Shown: positions 1 to 6,460, numbered from the stretch's first letter. The stretch is DNA of 7,734 nt from Bacteroidales bacterium (GCA_017882245.1 JADGPV010000189.1:1-7734); one strand, 5' to 3'. The notes: generated from the letters alone by a model not told the origin. A program made the numbers and translations.

Positions 1-828
1 GGACTTGGAAATACAACCGCCGCTACAGGCAAAGGTTTTGCCATTGGTTCAGCAGCACTTACTGCATTGGCCCTTGTCGCAGCTTATATGGAAGAGGTAA
101 AACTCTGGCTTGGCAGACTTGCCGACAAAAGTGTCGATGGCTATAAACAGATAGGTGATGTACTGTTTTACAGGAGTCATGCACCTGCAGTTGTTGAGGC
201 AGGACAAAGAGCAGTGGACGTTACTCAGGCAAACATCGGGGATTTTGTTTCAGCATACAGCATTTCATTATTCAATCCGATATTGTTGGCCGGACTTTTC
301 ATCGGGGCAATGATGACTTTCGTATTTGTTGCAATGGCAATGAAAGCAGTCGGGAGGAATGCAAGCCGGATGGTTGAAGAAGTCAGACGCCAGTTCCGCG
401 AAATTCCAGGTATTATGGAAGGCACCGGTAAACCTGAATATGCAAAGTGTGTTGCTATTGCTACCAAAGGAGCACAGAAAGAAATGGTTGTTCCGGCACT
501 TATGGCAATAATTGTTCCGGTTGTGACAGGAATCATTTTTGGTGTTCCGGGCGTTGTCGGACTGCTTATGGGTGGAATGACGACAGGCTTTACCCTCGCC
601 ACCATGCTGAATAATTCCGGCGGTGCCTGGGATAATGCAAAAAAATACATTGAAGGCGGTAAATACGGAGGTAAGAAAAGCGAATGCCACAAGGCCAGTA
701 TCGTCGGCGATACAGTTGGTGATCCGTTTAAGGACACATGCGGTCCTTCAATGAATATCCTGATCAAGCTTATGTCAATGGTTGCCGTTGTTATGGCGGG
801 AGTGACCGTTGCATGGAGCATATTTTAG
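1..828 (+). CDS. hppA: Membrane-bound ion-translocating pyrophosphatase, C-terminal part (5' end outside window)
   Basis: The reading frame is open from base 1 to the TAG at 826-828, giving 275 residues of a family that is usually about 650-800 residues long. It hydrolyses cytoplasmic pyrophosphate and pumps H+ and/or Na+ across the membrane. Seen here: the GNTTAATGKG signature at window codons 3-12, the conserved EVRRQFREIPGI segment near codon 127, and the late motifs GGAWDNAKKYIE (about 207-218) and GDTVGDPFKDT (about 236-246). Several long hydrophobic membrane segments are also present, the last at the C-terminus. Family knowledge: Ala rather than Lys in the GNTT-A/K-A motif marks the K+-dependent subfamily, so this copy should need K+. 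The residues that separate Na+ from H+ pumps lie mostly upstream of the window, so the ion cannot be decided. An intrinsic terminator follows directly. Confidence 0.96.
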   Translation, partial: GLGNTTAATGKGFAIGSAALTALALVAAYMEEVKLWLGRLADKSVDGYKQIGDVLFYRSHAPAVVEAGQRAVDVTQANIGDFVSAYSISLFNPILLAGLFIGAMMTFVFVAMAMKAVGRNASRMVEEVRRQFREIPGIMEGTGKPEYAKCVAIATKGAQKEMVVPALMAIIVPVVTGIIFGVPGVVGLLMGGMTTGFTLATMLNNSGGAWDNAKKYIEGGKYGGKKSECHKASIVGDTVGDPFKDTCGPSMNILIKLMSMVAVVMAGVTVAWSIF

Positions 829-845
829 GAATAGACAATAACGGG

Positions 846-873
846 AAAAGAGAGCCCGCAGGGGCTCTTTTTT
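846..873 (+). terminator. Intrinsic terminator after hppA
   Basis: AGAGCCC (851-857) pairs perfectly with GGGCTCT (862-868) around a GCAG loop. A flanking A-run at 846-849 can extend the stem into the T-tract at 868-873. It sits 17 bases after the hppA stop codon and ends 17 bases before the next start codon. Geometry and T-run are typical of a Rho-independent terminator. Confidence 0.88.
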
Positions 874-890
874 CTTTTAATAATTGATAA

Positions 891-1847
891 ATGTTCATAC
901 CTGGCATTTCAGATATCATTGCAGCTTCGGAAGCGATTGCCGGCTTTGTTCATCGCACACCGGTGCTCACTTCGCACCAGATAGATAATATCAGCGGAGC
1001 GCATCTCCTCTTCAAGTGCGAGAATTTCCAGAAGGTTGGTGCCTTCAAGTTCAGGGGCGCAACCAATGCTGTAATAAATCTGACAGACGAGCAGCGCCTT
1101 AATGGTGTCGTCACTCACTCATCAGGCAATCATGCTGCTGCCCTGGCGCATGCTGCGGTGACCCGCGGGGTGAAGGCATACATCGTCATGCCATCAACGG
1201 CTCCCGAAGTAAAGAAAAAAGCTGTGGCGGGATACGGGGCTGAGATCACCTTCTGTGAGCCAACGCTCGCGTCGAGGGAGGCCGCCGCCGCCGAAGTCAT
1301 AAGACGTACCGGCGCCATACTTATTCATCCGTTTGATAACTTCAATATCATCGCCGGCCAGGGCACCGCGGCGCTGGAGATCCTGACCGACTACCCTTCC
1401 GCTGACGCTATCATCGCTCCTGTCGGCGGCGGCGGCCTCCTCAGCGGCACAGCTATCGCGGCACGGCACCTCCTGCCCGGTATAAAGATCTACGGCGCCG
1501 AGCCGGCTCTCGCCGATGACGCTGCCAGATCATTGCACACAGGCACACTCCAACCCGCTCTGCCTCCAAAAACCATCGCAGACGGACTGCTGACATCGCT
1601 CTGCGAAAGAACATTTACAATTATCAGGCAGAATGCCGACGATATATTCACAGTGACCGAGGATCAGATAATTGACGCAATGCGGCTTGTATGGGAGAGG
1701 ATGAAGATCATTATTGAACCTTCATCAGCTGTGCCTCTTGCTGCGGTGCTTGCCAACAAAAGTGTTTTTACCGACAAAACGGTTGCAATAATTATTTCCG
1801 GAGGGAACGCTGATCTGTCGAAGCTTCCTTTTGGTCAACGCGCCTGA
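891..1847 (+). CDS. Fold-type II PLP enzyme: threonine/serine dehydratase, serine-racemase-like
   Basis: This 318-residue protein belongs to the tryptophan-synthase-beta fold of PLP enzymes and should deaminate L-threonine and/or L-serine to the 2-oxo acid, or racemise serine. The PLP lysine is K53 in the FKFRGA motif, the substrate/cofactor loop SSGNH spans 77-81, the phosphate-binding glycine loop is 179-182, and S303 in SGGN should contact the pyridine nitrogen. There is no C-terminal ACT-like regulatory domain, unlike biosynthetic IlvA. E204, A208 and D210 match in spacing the Mg2+ site of human serine racemase, and S78 lines up with its second catalytic residue Ser84. The start is bounded because the codon immediately before the ATG is an in-frame TAA. 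No Shine-Dalgarno sequence is visible. The 3' end overlaps the convergent EEP gene by 56 bp. The family is certain; dehydratase versus racemase is not. Confidence 0.93.
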   Translation: MFIPGISDIIAASEAIAGFVHRTPVLTSHQIDNISGAHLLFKCENFQKVGAFKFRGATNAVINLTDEQRLNGVVTHSSGNHAAALAHAAVTRGVKAYIVMPSTAPEVKKKAVAGYGAEITFCEPTLASREAAAAEVIRRTGAILIHPFDNFNIIAGQGTAALEILTDYPSADAIIAPVGGGGLLSGTAIAARHLLPGIKIYGAEPALADDAARSLHTGTLQPALPPKTIADGLLTSLCERTFTIIRQNADDIFTVTEDQIIDAMRLVWERMKIIIEPSSAVPLAAVLANKSVFTDKTVAIIISGGNADLSKLPFGQRA

Positions 1848-2976
1848 AATAGGCAATTATCGGATAGTGATCTGAATACCTGACTTTTACGATGTCAAAA
1901 TCGTTGCAATCGAAATCTTCATTATAAAAAATGTAATCTATCCTGTTGGGCGGGTACTTCCCTTTGTATGTGAAGCCGGCACCATAGCCCGCCTCAACGA
2001 AGGCATCCTTCAACCCTCGCCTCATGCGATGGTAGGTGTATGAGATGGGAGTGTCATTGAAATCGCCCACCACTATTACCGGATACGGTGAAGTTTCGAT
2101 ATGCCTCCTCACCCTGTCAACCTGAATCGAACGGCTTGCAAAACCCTCTGTGAGGCTCTTATACAAACCTGCAATATTATCCATGGAACCGCCCGGATCC
2201 TCCCTTGCGATCTCGCTCAGCAGGTTGCCTTCAATGTGCCTGAGCCTGAACGATTGCAGGTGGTTGTTATATATCCGGAAAGTGTCAGTGTCAACAACCA
2301 CATCAGTGAATATTGTGAGTGACGATGAGCCCGGATGAATTATGTTCCCCCTGTTGATGACAGGGTACCGGGTGACAGTAGCTATGCCGTAATAACTTGA
2401 TGCCCCGCTTTTTACAAGTTTGATATGAGTCTGCAGGTTGCTTCCGAGAGCGTCCCTGAGCTTCTGATCGGCGGTTGACGGATTGTCCCTGACAAAATAT
2501 TCCTGAATACAGAGGATGCCCGGGTCTTCCTTCTTCATTAGCTGAATCATCTTCCAGTATGAGTTTTTCTCGGTATCTTCATAAATATTGAAGAGCCTGA
2601 CGTTATAACTCATCACTTTAAGGTCATGGTGTATCTCATTACCGTGATTCCGAAACCTCATGAAGTCGTGCATATAGCCGAAGCCGGCAGCGATAGCAAT
2701 TAGAGATATCAGGGCTAACCACTTTCTGAAGATAAACCAGACCAGCGCCATGATAATATTAGCGGCTACAATATAGGGGTAAGCCAGTCCGAAAAGTGCC
2801 GGCAGAGAGGTAATTGAAGGATTGATATATATTGAAATATAAGCAAGCAGCAGGGCAACGATAAGAACAGCGTTCACCGCCAGCAGCATATTGCGGGAGA
2901 AACGTTTTATCGCCCTACCTTTTGTTCTGACTCTCGTTGAAGAGGATCTCTTTTTCTTCTCTCGTGAGACTGTCAT
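1792..2976 (-). CDS. Membrane-anchored endonuclease/exonuclease/phosphatase (EEP) family hydrolase
   Basis: From the ATG at 2976 the product is 394 residues. A very basic N-terminus is followed by three hydrophobic segments (about 30-50, 60-83 and 86-102), then an EEP (DNase I-like) domain from about residue 120 to 380. Catalytic and metal residues of the fold are visible: N125 in SYNVR, E159 in IQEY, H239 in YNNHLQS, D305 and N307 in GDFND, D347 in RIDY, and D369-H370 in SDHYP. The fold hydrolyses phosphodiester or phosphomonoester bonds; the substrate (nucleic acid, phosphoinositide or other) cannot be told. By the positive-inside rule, a cytoplasmic N-terminus and three spans put the catalytic domain outside the inner membrane (inference). 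It is last in the mutL-rhomboid-rhomboid cluster. Its start lies inside rhomboid 2 (62-bp overlap) and its end inside the convergent dehydratase gene. Other possible starts are TTG at 3000 and ATG at 2889; the latter avoids the overlap but loses the basic tail. Confidence 0.9.
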   Translation of the reverse strand: MTVSREKKKRSSSTRVRTKGRAIKRFSRNMLLAVNAVLIVALLLAYISIYINPSITSLPALFGLAYPYIVAANIIMALVWFIFRKWLALISLIAIAAGFGYMHDFMRFRNHGNEIHHDLKVMSYNVRLFNIYEDTEKNSYWKMIQLMKKEDPGILCIQEYFVRDNPSTADQKLRDALGSNLQTHIKLVKSGASSYYGIATVTRYPVINRGNIIHPGSSSLTIFTDVVVDTDTFRIYNNHLQSFRLRHIEGNLLSEIAREDPGGSMDNIAGLYKSLTEGFASRSIQVDRVRRHIETSPYPVIVVGDFNDTPISYTYHRMRRGLKDAFVEAGYGAGFTYKGKYPPNRIDYIFYNEDFDCNDFDIVKVRYSDHYPIIAYFRRVDQKEASTDQRSLRK

Positions 2977-3829
2977 AACCTCCTTTTGAGATCTTGTCAA
3001 GTATATGGTCTATGGCTTTCTGCCTTTCAGCTTTGACTTTATTATAGTCTAAATCTGTTTTCGCCTTTTTGTTATCGTAATCAGTCTTTGCTTTTTTGTA
3101 GGTCACTTTAAGCTTCTTTCCCGGCCTGAAGAGAGTAACGAAGAAGTCTAGTATACTGTTCAGCCAGGCACCGATATCCTTTCCGTTCTTCAGTCCGTAG
3201 CCGTAAGCCAGTCCCATCAGTGCTCCGCCGATGTGAGCGATCTTTCCTCCGGTATTGACCGAGAAATCGAAGACAGATGTGATGAGGAAGGTTATAAGGG
3301 CAAGGTATTTGAGTTTTATCCTTCCGAAGAAGAGGAGGTTTAATTCCAGGTCGGGAAGATAGACTGCGGTGGCAATGACGAGTGCCATCACCGAGGCTGA
3401 TGCGCCGAGGGCAACAGAGACGTGGACCATCCCCGCGAAGGCGGGGAAAATATTAAAGACCGCGATATAAAGCAGAGCCCCTGCCAGTCCACCCATGACA
3501 TAGAGCGACACCAGCTTGCGCTGGTCAAGGTAGCTAAGGAATATCTTTCCGAACCACCACAACCATAACATATTGAATATGATATGTATAAAGCCCTGGT
3601 GGGTGAACATGTAAGTGACGGGCGTCCAGGGTTTTCCTGCCAGTGCGTCTATGGAGGCAGGTACGGCAAGAAATGATACTACAGATGCCGTCAGTTCAGG
3701 CTTAGCCGCCAGCACACCGATCACCTCAATAATCTTTATTACAAGGAATACAATAGCATTGACATATATAAGCCTGGTGAGGGTCGTACCGTGCCTGAAT
3801 GATCCTTTTATCTCGTCCCAGATATTCAT
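2915..3829 (-). CDS. Rhomboid-family intramembrane serine protease 2, with charged C-terminal tail
   Basis: This 304-residue polytopic membrane protein cleaves membrane-spanning substrates within the bilayer. Counting from the ATG at 3829, the catalytic dyad is S144 in GASAS and H199 in AHIGG. H82 and N86 in HIIFNM correspond to the oxyanion-region residues of E. coli GlpG (His150, Asn154). About six hydrophobic segments end near residue 237. The remaining cytoplasmic tail is Lys-rich with a short internal repeat and ends in a KGGYDSLTREEKEILF segment. Tails of this kind recur on Bacteroidota rhomboids (possibly Pfam DUF6576; from memory, unchecked). The ATG shares one base with the TGA of rhomboid 1 (TGATG), so translation is probably coupled. 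A TTG one codon upstream is in frame but less likely. Confidence 0.94.
   Translation of the reverse strand: MNIWDEIKGSFRHGTTLTRLIYVNAIVFLVIKIIEVIGVLAAKPELTASVVSFLAVPASIDALAGKPWTPVTYMFTHQGFIHIIFNMLWLWWFGKIFLSYLDQRKLVSLYVMGGLAGALLYIAVFNIFPAFAGMVHVSVALGASASVMALVIATAVYLPDLELNLLFFGRIKLKYLALITFLITSVFDFSVNTGGKIAHIGGALMGLAYGYGLKNGKDIGAWLNSILDFFVTLFRPGKKLKVTYKKAKTDYDNKKAKTDLDYNKVKAERQKAIDHILDKISKGGYDSLTREEKEILFNESQNKR
2979..2987 (-). promoter_or_regulatory. Shine-Dalgarno-like sequence before the EEP start
   Basis: The minus strand reads AAAAGGAGG two bases before the ATG at 2976. This is an excellent anti-SD match, but the spacing is shorter than the usual 5-9 bases. The same bases encode the K-G-G of the rhomboid 2 tail, so the match may come from coding constraint. 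It slightly favours the 2976 start. Confidence 0.4.
3044..3100 (-). repeat. Short in-frame tandem duplication in the rhomboid 2 tail
   Basis: Two adjacent stretches of about ten codons encode YKKAKTDYDN and NKKAKTDLDY. The DNA copies have diverged at several positions. The repeat lies in the Lys-rich cytoplasmic linker after the last membrane segment and preserves the frame, so it probably only lengthens a charged, helix-prone spacer. Confidence 0.55.
3430..3447. repeat. GC-rich perfect palindrome inside the rhomboid 2 coding sequence
   Basis: TCCCCGC (3430-3436) and GCGGGGA (3441-3447) form a perfect 7-bp inverted repeat with a GAAG spacer. On the minus strand it encodes part of the FPAFAGM loop between two membrane segments. 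The sequence looks like the core of widespread REP-type palindromes, but it may be chance. Confidence 0.6.
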
Positions 3830-4563
3830 CAATAAAGTGTATTGGTGGTCCTGCGCCAGTACCGTATGAGCAGCAAGCCGAAGATCATGCCACCGAGATG
3901 TGCTGTATGGGCTATCCCGCTTCCCGGAGCGGTGATGGCAGAATAAAGCTCGATAGCGGCATATCCTATCACGACGTATTTTGCTTTTACTGGTATGGGA
4001 GGGAAGATGAACATCAGCTGAGTATTGGGGAAGAGCACTCCGAAGGCCAGCAGGACGCCATATACAGCTCCCGATGCTCCTACCACAGGTACATTAAGTA
4101 TCGAGTTCAGTCTGCCCATCTCCTGGTTTGCAAAGTTCTGACCCTGCCTGGCGGCCTCGCTGCCACTGTCATAGACATACTGAAGCTGCTCGGGAGTAAG
4201 GATGGCCATAACCTTGTTGTATTGCAGCCACTGAACAAGCTCAAAGGCAAAGGCAGCGCCGAGGCCTGTCACAAGATAATATATCAGGAAACGCTTCGGC
4301 CCCCATACCTGCTCCAGCACCCTGCCGAACATCCACAGCGCGAACATATTCAGAAAGAGGTGAAGAAATCCTCCGTGCATGAACATGTGCGTTACTATCT
4401 GCCACGACTTGAAATAGTCTGATTTAGGAAAATAGAGACCAAGTATACCATTAAGATCAATACCCCATATTGCTTTCGCCGCATACATCAGCAGCAGCAT
4501 GACGATGTTGATAATGATCAGGTTCTTTACAACCGGAGGCATATCTCCAAATATTCTGTTCAT
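3829..4563 (-). CDS. Rhomboid-family intramembrane serine protease 1
   Basis: This 244-residue polytopic membrane protein is the first of two tandem rhomboid genes. Catalytic residues are S164 in GASGAVYG and H222 in AHLGG. H68 and N72 in HLFLNMF fill the oxyanion positions, and the WMFGRVLEQVWG region after them is typical of the family. Between the second and third membrane segments lies a polar insert of roughly 40 residues (about 115-158, rich in Gln, Glu and Asn) that rhomboid 2 lacks, so the two are unlikely to be recent duplicates. The gene starts 51 bases after the mutL stop with no Shine-Dalgarno sequence, and a TAnnTTTG promoter candidate lies in that gap. It ends with TGA overlapping the ATG of rhomboid 2. 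Substrate unknown. Confidence 0.95.
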   Translation of the reverse strand: MNRIFGDMPPVVKNLIIINIVMLLLMYAAKAIWGIDLNGILGLYFPKSDYFKSWQIVTHMFMHGGFLHLFLNMFALWMFGRVLEQVWGPKRFLIYYLVTGLGAAFAFELVQWLQYNKVMAILTPEQLQYVYDSGSEAARQGQNFANQEMGRLNSILNVPVVGASGAVYGVLLAFGVLFPNTQLMFIFPPIPVKAKYVVIGYAAIELYSAITAPGSGIAHTAHLGGMIFGLLLIRYWRRTTNTLY

Positions 4564-4589
4564 CTTATCCGATATAGTTTATGAAGCGG

Positions 4590-4597
4590 CAAATTTA
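4590..4597 (-). promoter_or_regulatory. Candidate Bacteroidota -7 element for the rhomboid genes
   Basis: On the minus strand this reads TAAATTTG, an exact match to the TAnnTTTG -7 consensus of the Bacteroidota primary sigma factor, placed 26 bases before the rhomboid 1 ATG in the mutL-rhomboid gap. I see no TTTG at the -33 position. It may allow the rhomboid/EEP part to be expressed independently of mutL. Confidence 0.4.
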
Positions 4598-4614
4598 GCC
4601 ATTCTATCCGAAAA

Positions 4615-6414
4615 TCAGCTGAATCTTCTGTCAAGCTCCTCAAGAGTGATAATGTTCATCACTGTCTTTCCCGTCGGGGAGTAGTTGGGCATGGCGCAGG
4701 CAAAGAGCATGTCAAACAGTTCTTCCATCTCCTGGTGGGTCAGCGGCATGCCGTAAGGTATCGCTGATGCTTTTGCCATCGAGAGTGCTACCCGTTCGCG
4801 GGCGTTAATTGACGGGTCGCCAAGGGTCAGTTTATATTCACTTATAAGCGTCTCAAGCATTGCCAGCGGACTTGCATTACGGCTGTCGGCAGGATGACCG
4901 GTGATGGTCACGATGGTCCCGTTCCCGGTCTCTACTCCGAAGCCCAGCGCCCTTATATGCTCTTTTATTTCATCAAGGATGACGATGTCACCGGGATTAA
5001 GTTCGGTCTGTACGGGGAAAAGAGAGACCTGCGCCGGTTTTGGTCCGTCGCTGAGCGAAGCAAGATACTTCTCATACAATACCCGTTCATGAGCCCTGCG
5101 CTGGTCGATCATCATAATGCCGGAGATCACAGGACACATTATGTACCTGTTCTTCACCTGGAAGAAGCGGCGCTGACCTGCAGATCCCTCCGGGCTTTCG
5201 GTGGTGGCGCTTCTTGCGGTAACAGTGAAGAGAGACTCCCATCCCCGGGTGTCTCGTCTCTCATCGTCCTTCCATTTCAGATCAGGTCTCCTATATTCAG
5301 TGCCGTCAAAAGGATTGAAGGCGAGGTTGACCTCTATCTGAGGCGAATGAGGTGCAGGCATGTCACTTGTGATGACAGGTATCTCTATGGCACTCTCGGG
5401 TCCGAAATCGATGGAAGGCACCACATTAAACCGTCCCAGCGCCTCACGCACGGATGCCAGCATAATCTGCCAGACTGAACGCTCATCCTCGAATTTCACC
5501 TCTGTTTTTGTGGGATGGATATTGACGTCGATAGTTCCCGGATCGGCGGTCATAAAGAGGAAATAAGCCGGCACCGTATCAGGAGGCAATATACCCTGGT
5601 AGGCCTCCAGCACGGCCCGGTGGAGGTAAGGATGACGGATGAACCTGTTGTTAATGAAGAAGAACTGTTCGCCGGCTGAACGCCGCGCATTCTCAGGCTT
5701 GCCGGCAAAACCGCTGATGGAGACAATTGATGTGTTTGTCTCTACATTGACGAGGTTCTGATTATACTGTTTTCCGAAGAGAGCCACGATGCGCTGCCTG
5801 TGGTTTGCCGCAGGCAGACGGTAGACTTCCTGATCGTTGTGTATCAGGCTGAACTTTATTGAGGGATGTGCCAGAGCTATCCTCTGGAATTCGGTTATTA
5901 TATGTCTGAATTCCGTGCTGTCAGACTTAAGGAACTTTCGGCGGGCAGGGACATTATAAAAGAGATTTTTTACGCTGAACACAGAACCTGTGGCGCATGA
6001 GCAGGGTTCCTGTCTGGTCACTCTTGAGTTGTTTATCTCCACCAGTGTACCTGCCTCATCCTCTTCGCGCCGTGTGCGCAGCTCGGTCATGGAGACAGCT
6101 GCAACCGAAGCCAGGGCCTCGCCGCGGAAACCTTTGGTGCTGATGGAGAAGAGATCCTCTGCTGATGATATCTTGGAGGTTGCGTGTCTCTCGAAAGAAA
6201 GACGGGCATCGGTCTCGCTCATACCGCTTCCGTTGTCTATCACCTGTATCAGCGTGCGTCCTGCATCGCGTATGACCACGCTTATCTCTGACGCTCCTGC
6301 ATCCACCGCGTTCTCAGTCAGTTCCTTCACCACTGAAGCGGGGCGCTGTATCACCTCACCGGCAGCAATCTGGTTGGCGACGGAGTCAGGGAGGAGCTTG
6401 ATAATATCACTCAT
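4615..6414 (-). CDS. mutL: DNA mismatch repair protein MutL, endonuclease motifs degenerate
   Basis: This 599-residue protein is the MutS-to-downstream-effector matchmaker of mismatch repair. The N-terminal GHKL ATPase is complete: E31 and N35 in ELTENAVDAG, DNGSG at 60-64, HATSK at 77-81, the GFRGEA lid segment at 95-100, and NIHPTKTEVKF at 298-308. A variable linker spans about 330-415, followed by the C-terminal dimerisation domain. There the DQHA(X)2E(X)4E metal motif reads DQRRAHERVLYE (437-448), with Arg439 replacing His. The ACR/SCK-type motif reads SMAKASAI (545-552), and the CPHGRP motif reads SPTGKT (579-584). These changes argue against nicking activity. A clamp-binding-like QVSLFP (462-467) is kept. 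The start ATG gives the canonical N-terminus; no Shine-Dalgarno is visible. It is first gene of the minus-strand cluster, with a TAnnTTTG promoter candidate 39 bases upstream. Confidence 0.97.
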   Translation of the reverse strand: MSDIIKLLPDSVANQIAAGEVIQRPASVVKELTENAVDAGASEISVVIRDAGRTLIQVIDNGSGMSETDARLSFERHATSKISSAEDLFSISTKGFRGEALASVAAVSMTELRTRREEDEAGTLVEINNSRVTRQEPCSCATGSVFSVKNLFYNVPARRKFLKSDSTEFRHIITEFQRIALAHPSIKFSLIHNDQEVYRLPAANHRQRIVALFGKQYNQNLVNVETNTSIVSISGFAGKPENARRSAGEQFFFINNRFIRHPYLHRAVLEAYQGILPPDTVPAYFLFMTADPGTIDVNIHPTKTEVKFEDERSVWQIMLASVREALGRFNVVPSIDFGPESAIEIPVITSDMPAPHSPQIEVNLAFNPFDGTEYRRPDLKWKDDERRDTRGWESLFTVTARSATTESPEGSAGQRRFFQVKNRYIMCPVISGIMMIDQRRAHERVLYEKYLASLSDGPKPAQVSLFPVQTELNPGDIVILDEIKEHIRALGFGVETGNGTIVTITGHPADSRNASPLAMLETLISEYKLTLGDPSINARERVALSMAKASAIPYGMPLTHQEMEELFDMLFACAMPNYSPTGKTVMNIITLEELDRRFS

Positions 6415-6436
6415 TGGCAGCGGTTAATGGTGTGGT

Positions 6437-6444
6437 TATATTTG
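6437..6444 (+). promoter_or_regulatory. Second candidate -7 element, plus strand, upstream of the tandem repeat
   Basis: TATATTTG matches TAnnTTTG exactly, with TTGG at 6414-6417 at about the right distance (19 bases) for a weak -33 element. If used, it would transcribe the tandem repeat as the leader of the flavodoxin-like gene. It overlaps the predicted mutL leader, so it may be a chance match in AT-rich DNA. Confidence 0.25.
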
Positions 6445-6452
6445 TAATGCTG

Positions 6453-6460
6453 CAAAAATA
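6453..6460 (-). promoter_or_regulatory. Candidate -7 promoter element for mutL
   Basis: The minus strand reads TATTTTTG, an exact TAnnTTTG match, 38 bases before the mutL ATG. It would give a leader of roughly 30 bases. No clear -33 TTTG is seen; that position falls at the edge of the tandem repeat. Confidence 0.45.

Noticed and set aside
225..821. 198-codon open frame on the minus strand opposite hppA
   Set aside because: It lies entirely antisense to a certain gene with conserved motifs, and its translation shows no recognisable domain. It is a shadow frame.
1280..1450. GC-rich patch within the dehydratase gene as a sign of recent transfer
   Set aside because: It coincides with alanine- and glycine-rich protein segments, including the cofactor glycine loop, which explains the composition.
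1770..1783. Small inverted repeat ACCG/CGGT downstream of the EEP stop codon
   Set aside because: It is a four-base-pair stem inside the dehydratase coding sequence, without the strength or T-tract of a terminator.
3799..4422. 207-codon plus-strand open frame opposite rhomboid 1
   Set aside because: Rhomboid 1 has catalytic and structural motifs in the other strand. This translation has no recognisable family and no upstream promoter or ribosome site.
4566..4611. Heptamer TATCCGA repeated at 4566 and 4605 flanking the rhomboid promoter candidate
   Set aside because: Two copies of a seven-base word 39 bases apart are weak evidence for an operator, and one copy touches the mutL coding end.
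4894..5478. 194-codon plus-strand open frame opposite mutL
   Set aside because: It is antisense to a well-supported mutL, and its translation has no recognisable domain.
1792..6414. mutL, rhomboids and EEP hydrolase as a new defence or signalling system
   Set aside because: This gene order is, to my knowledge, a common housekeeping arrangement in Bacteroidota. There are no mobile-element markers or defence-type domains nearby.
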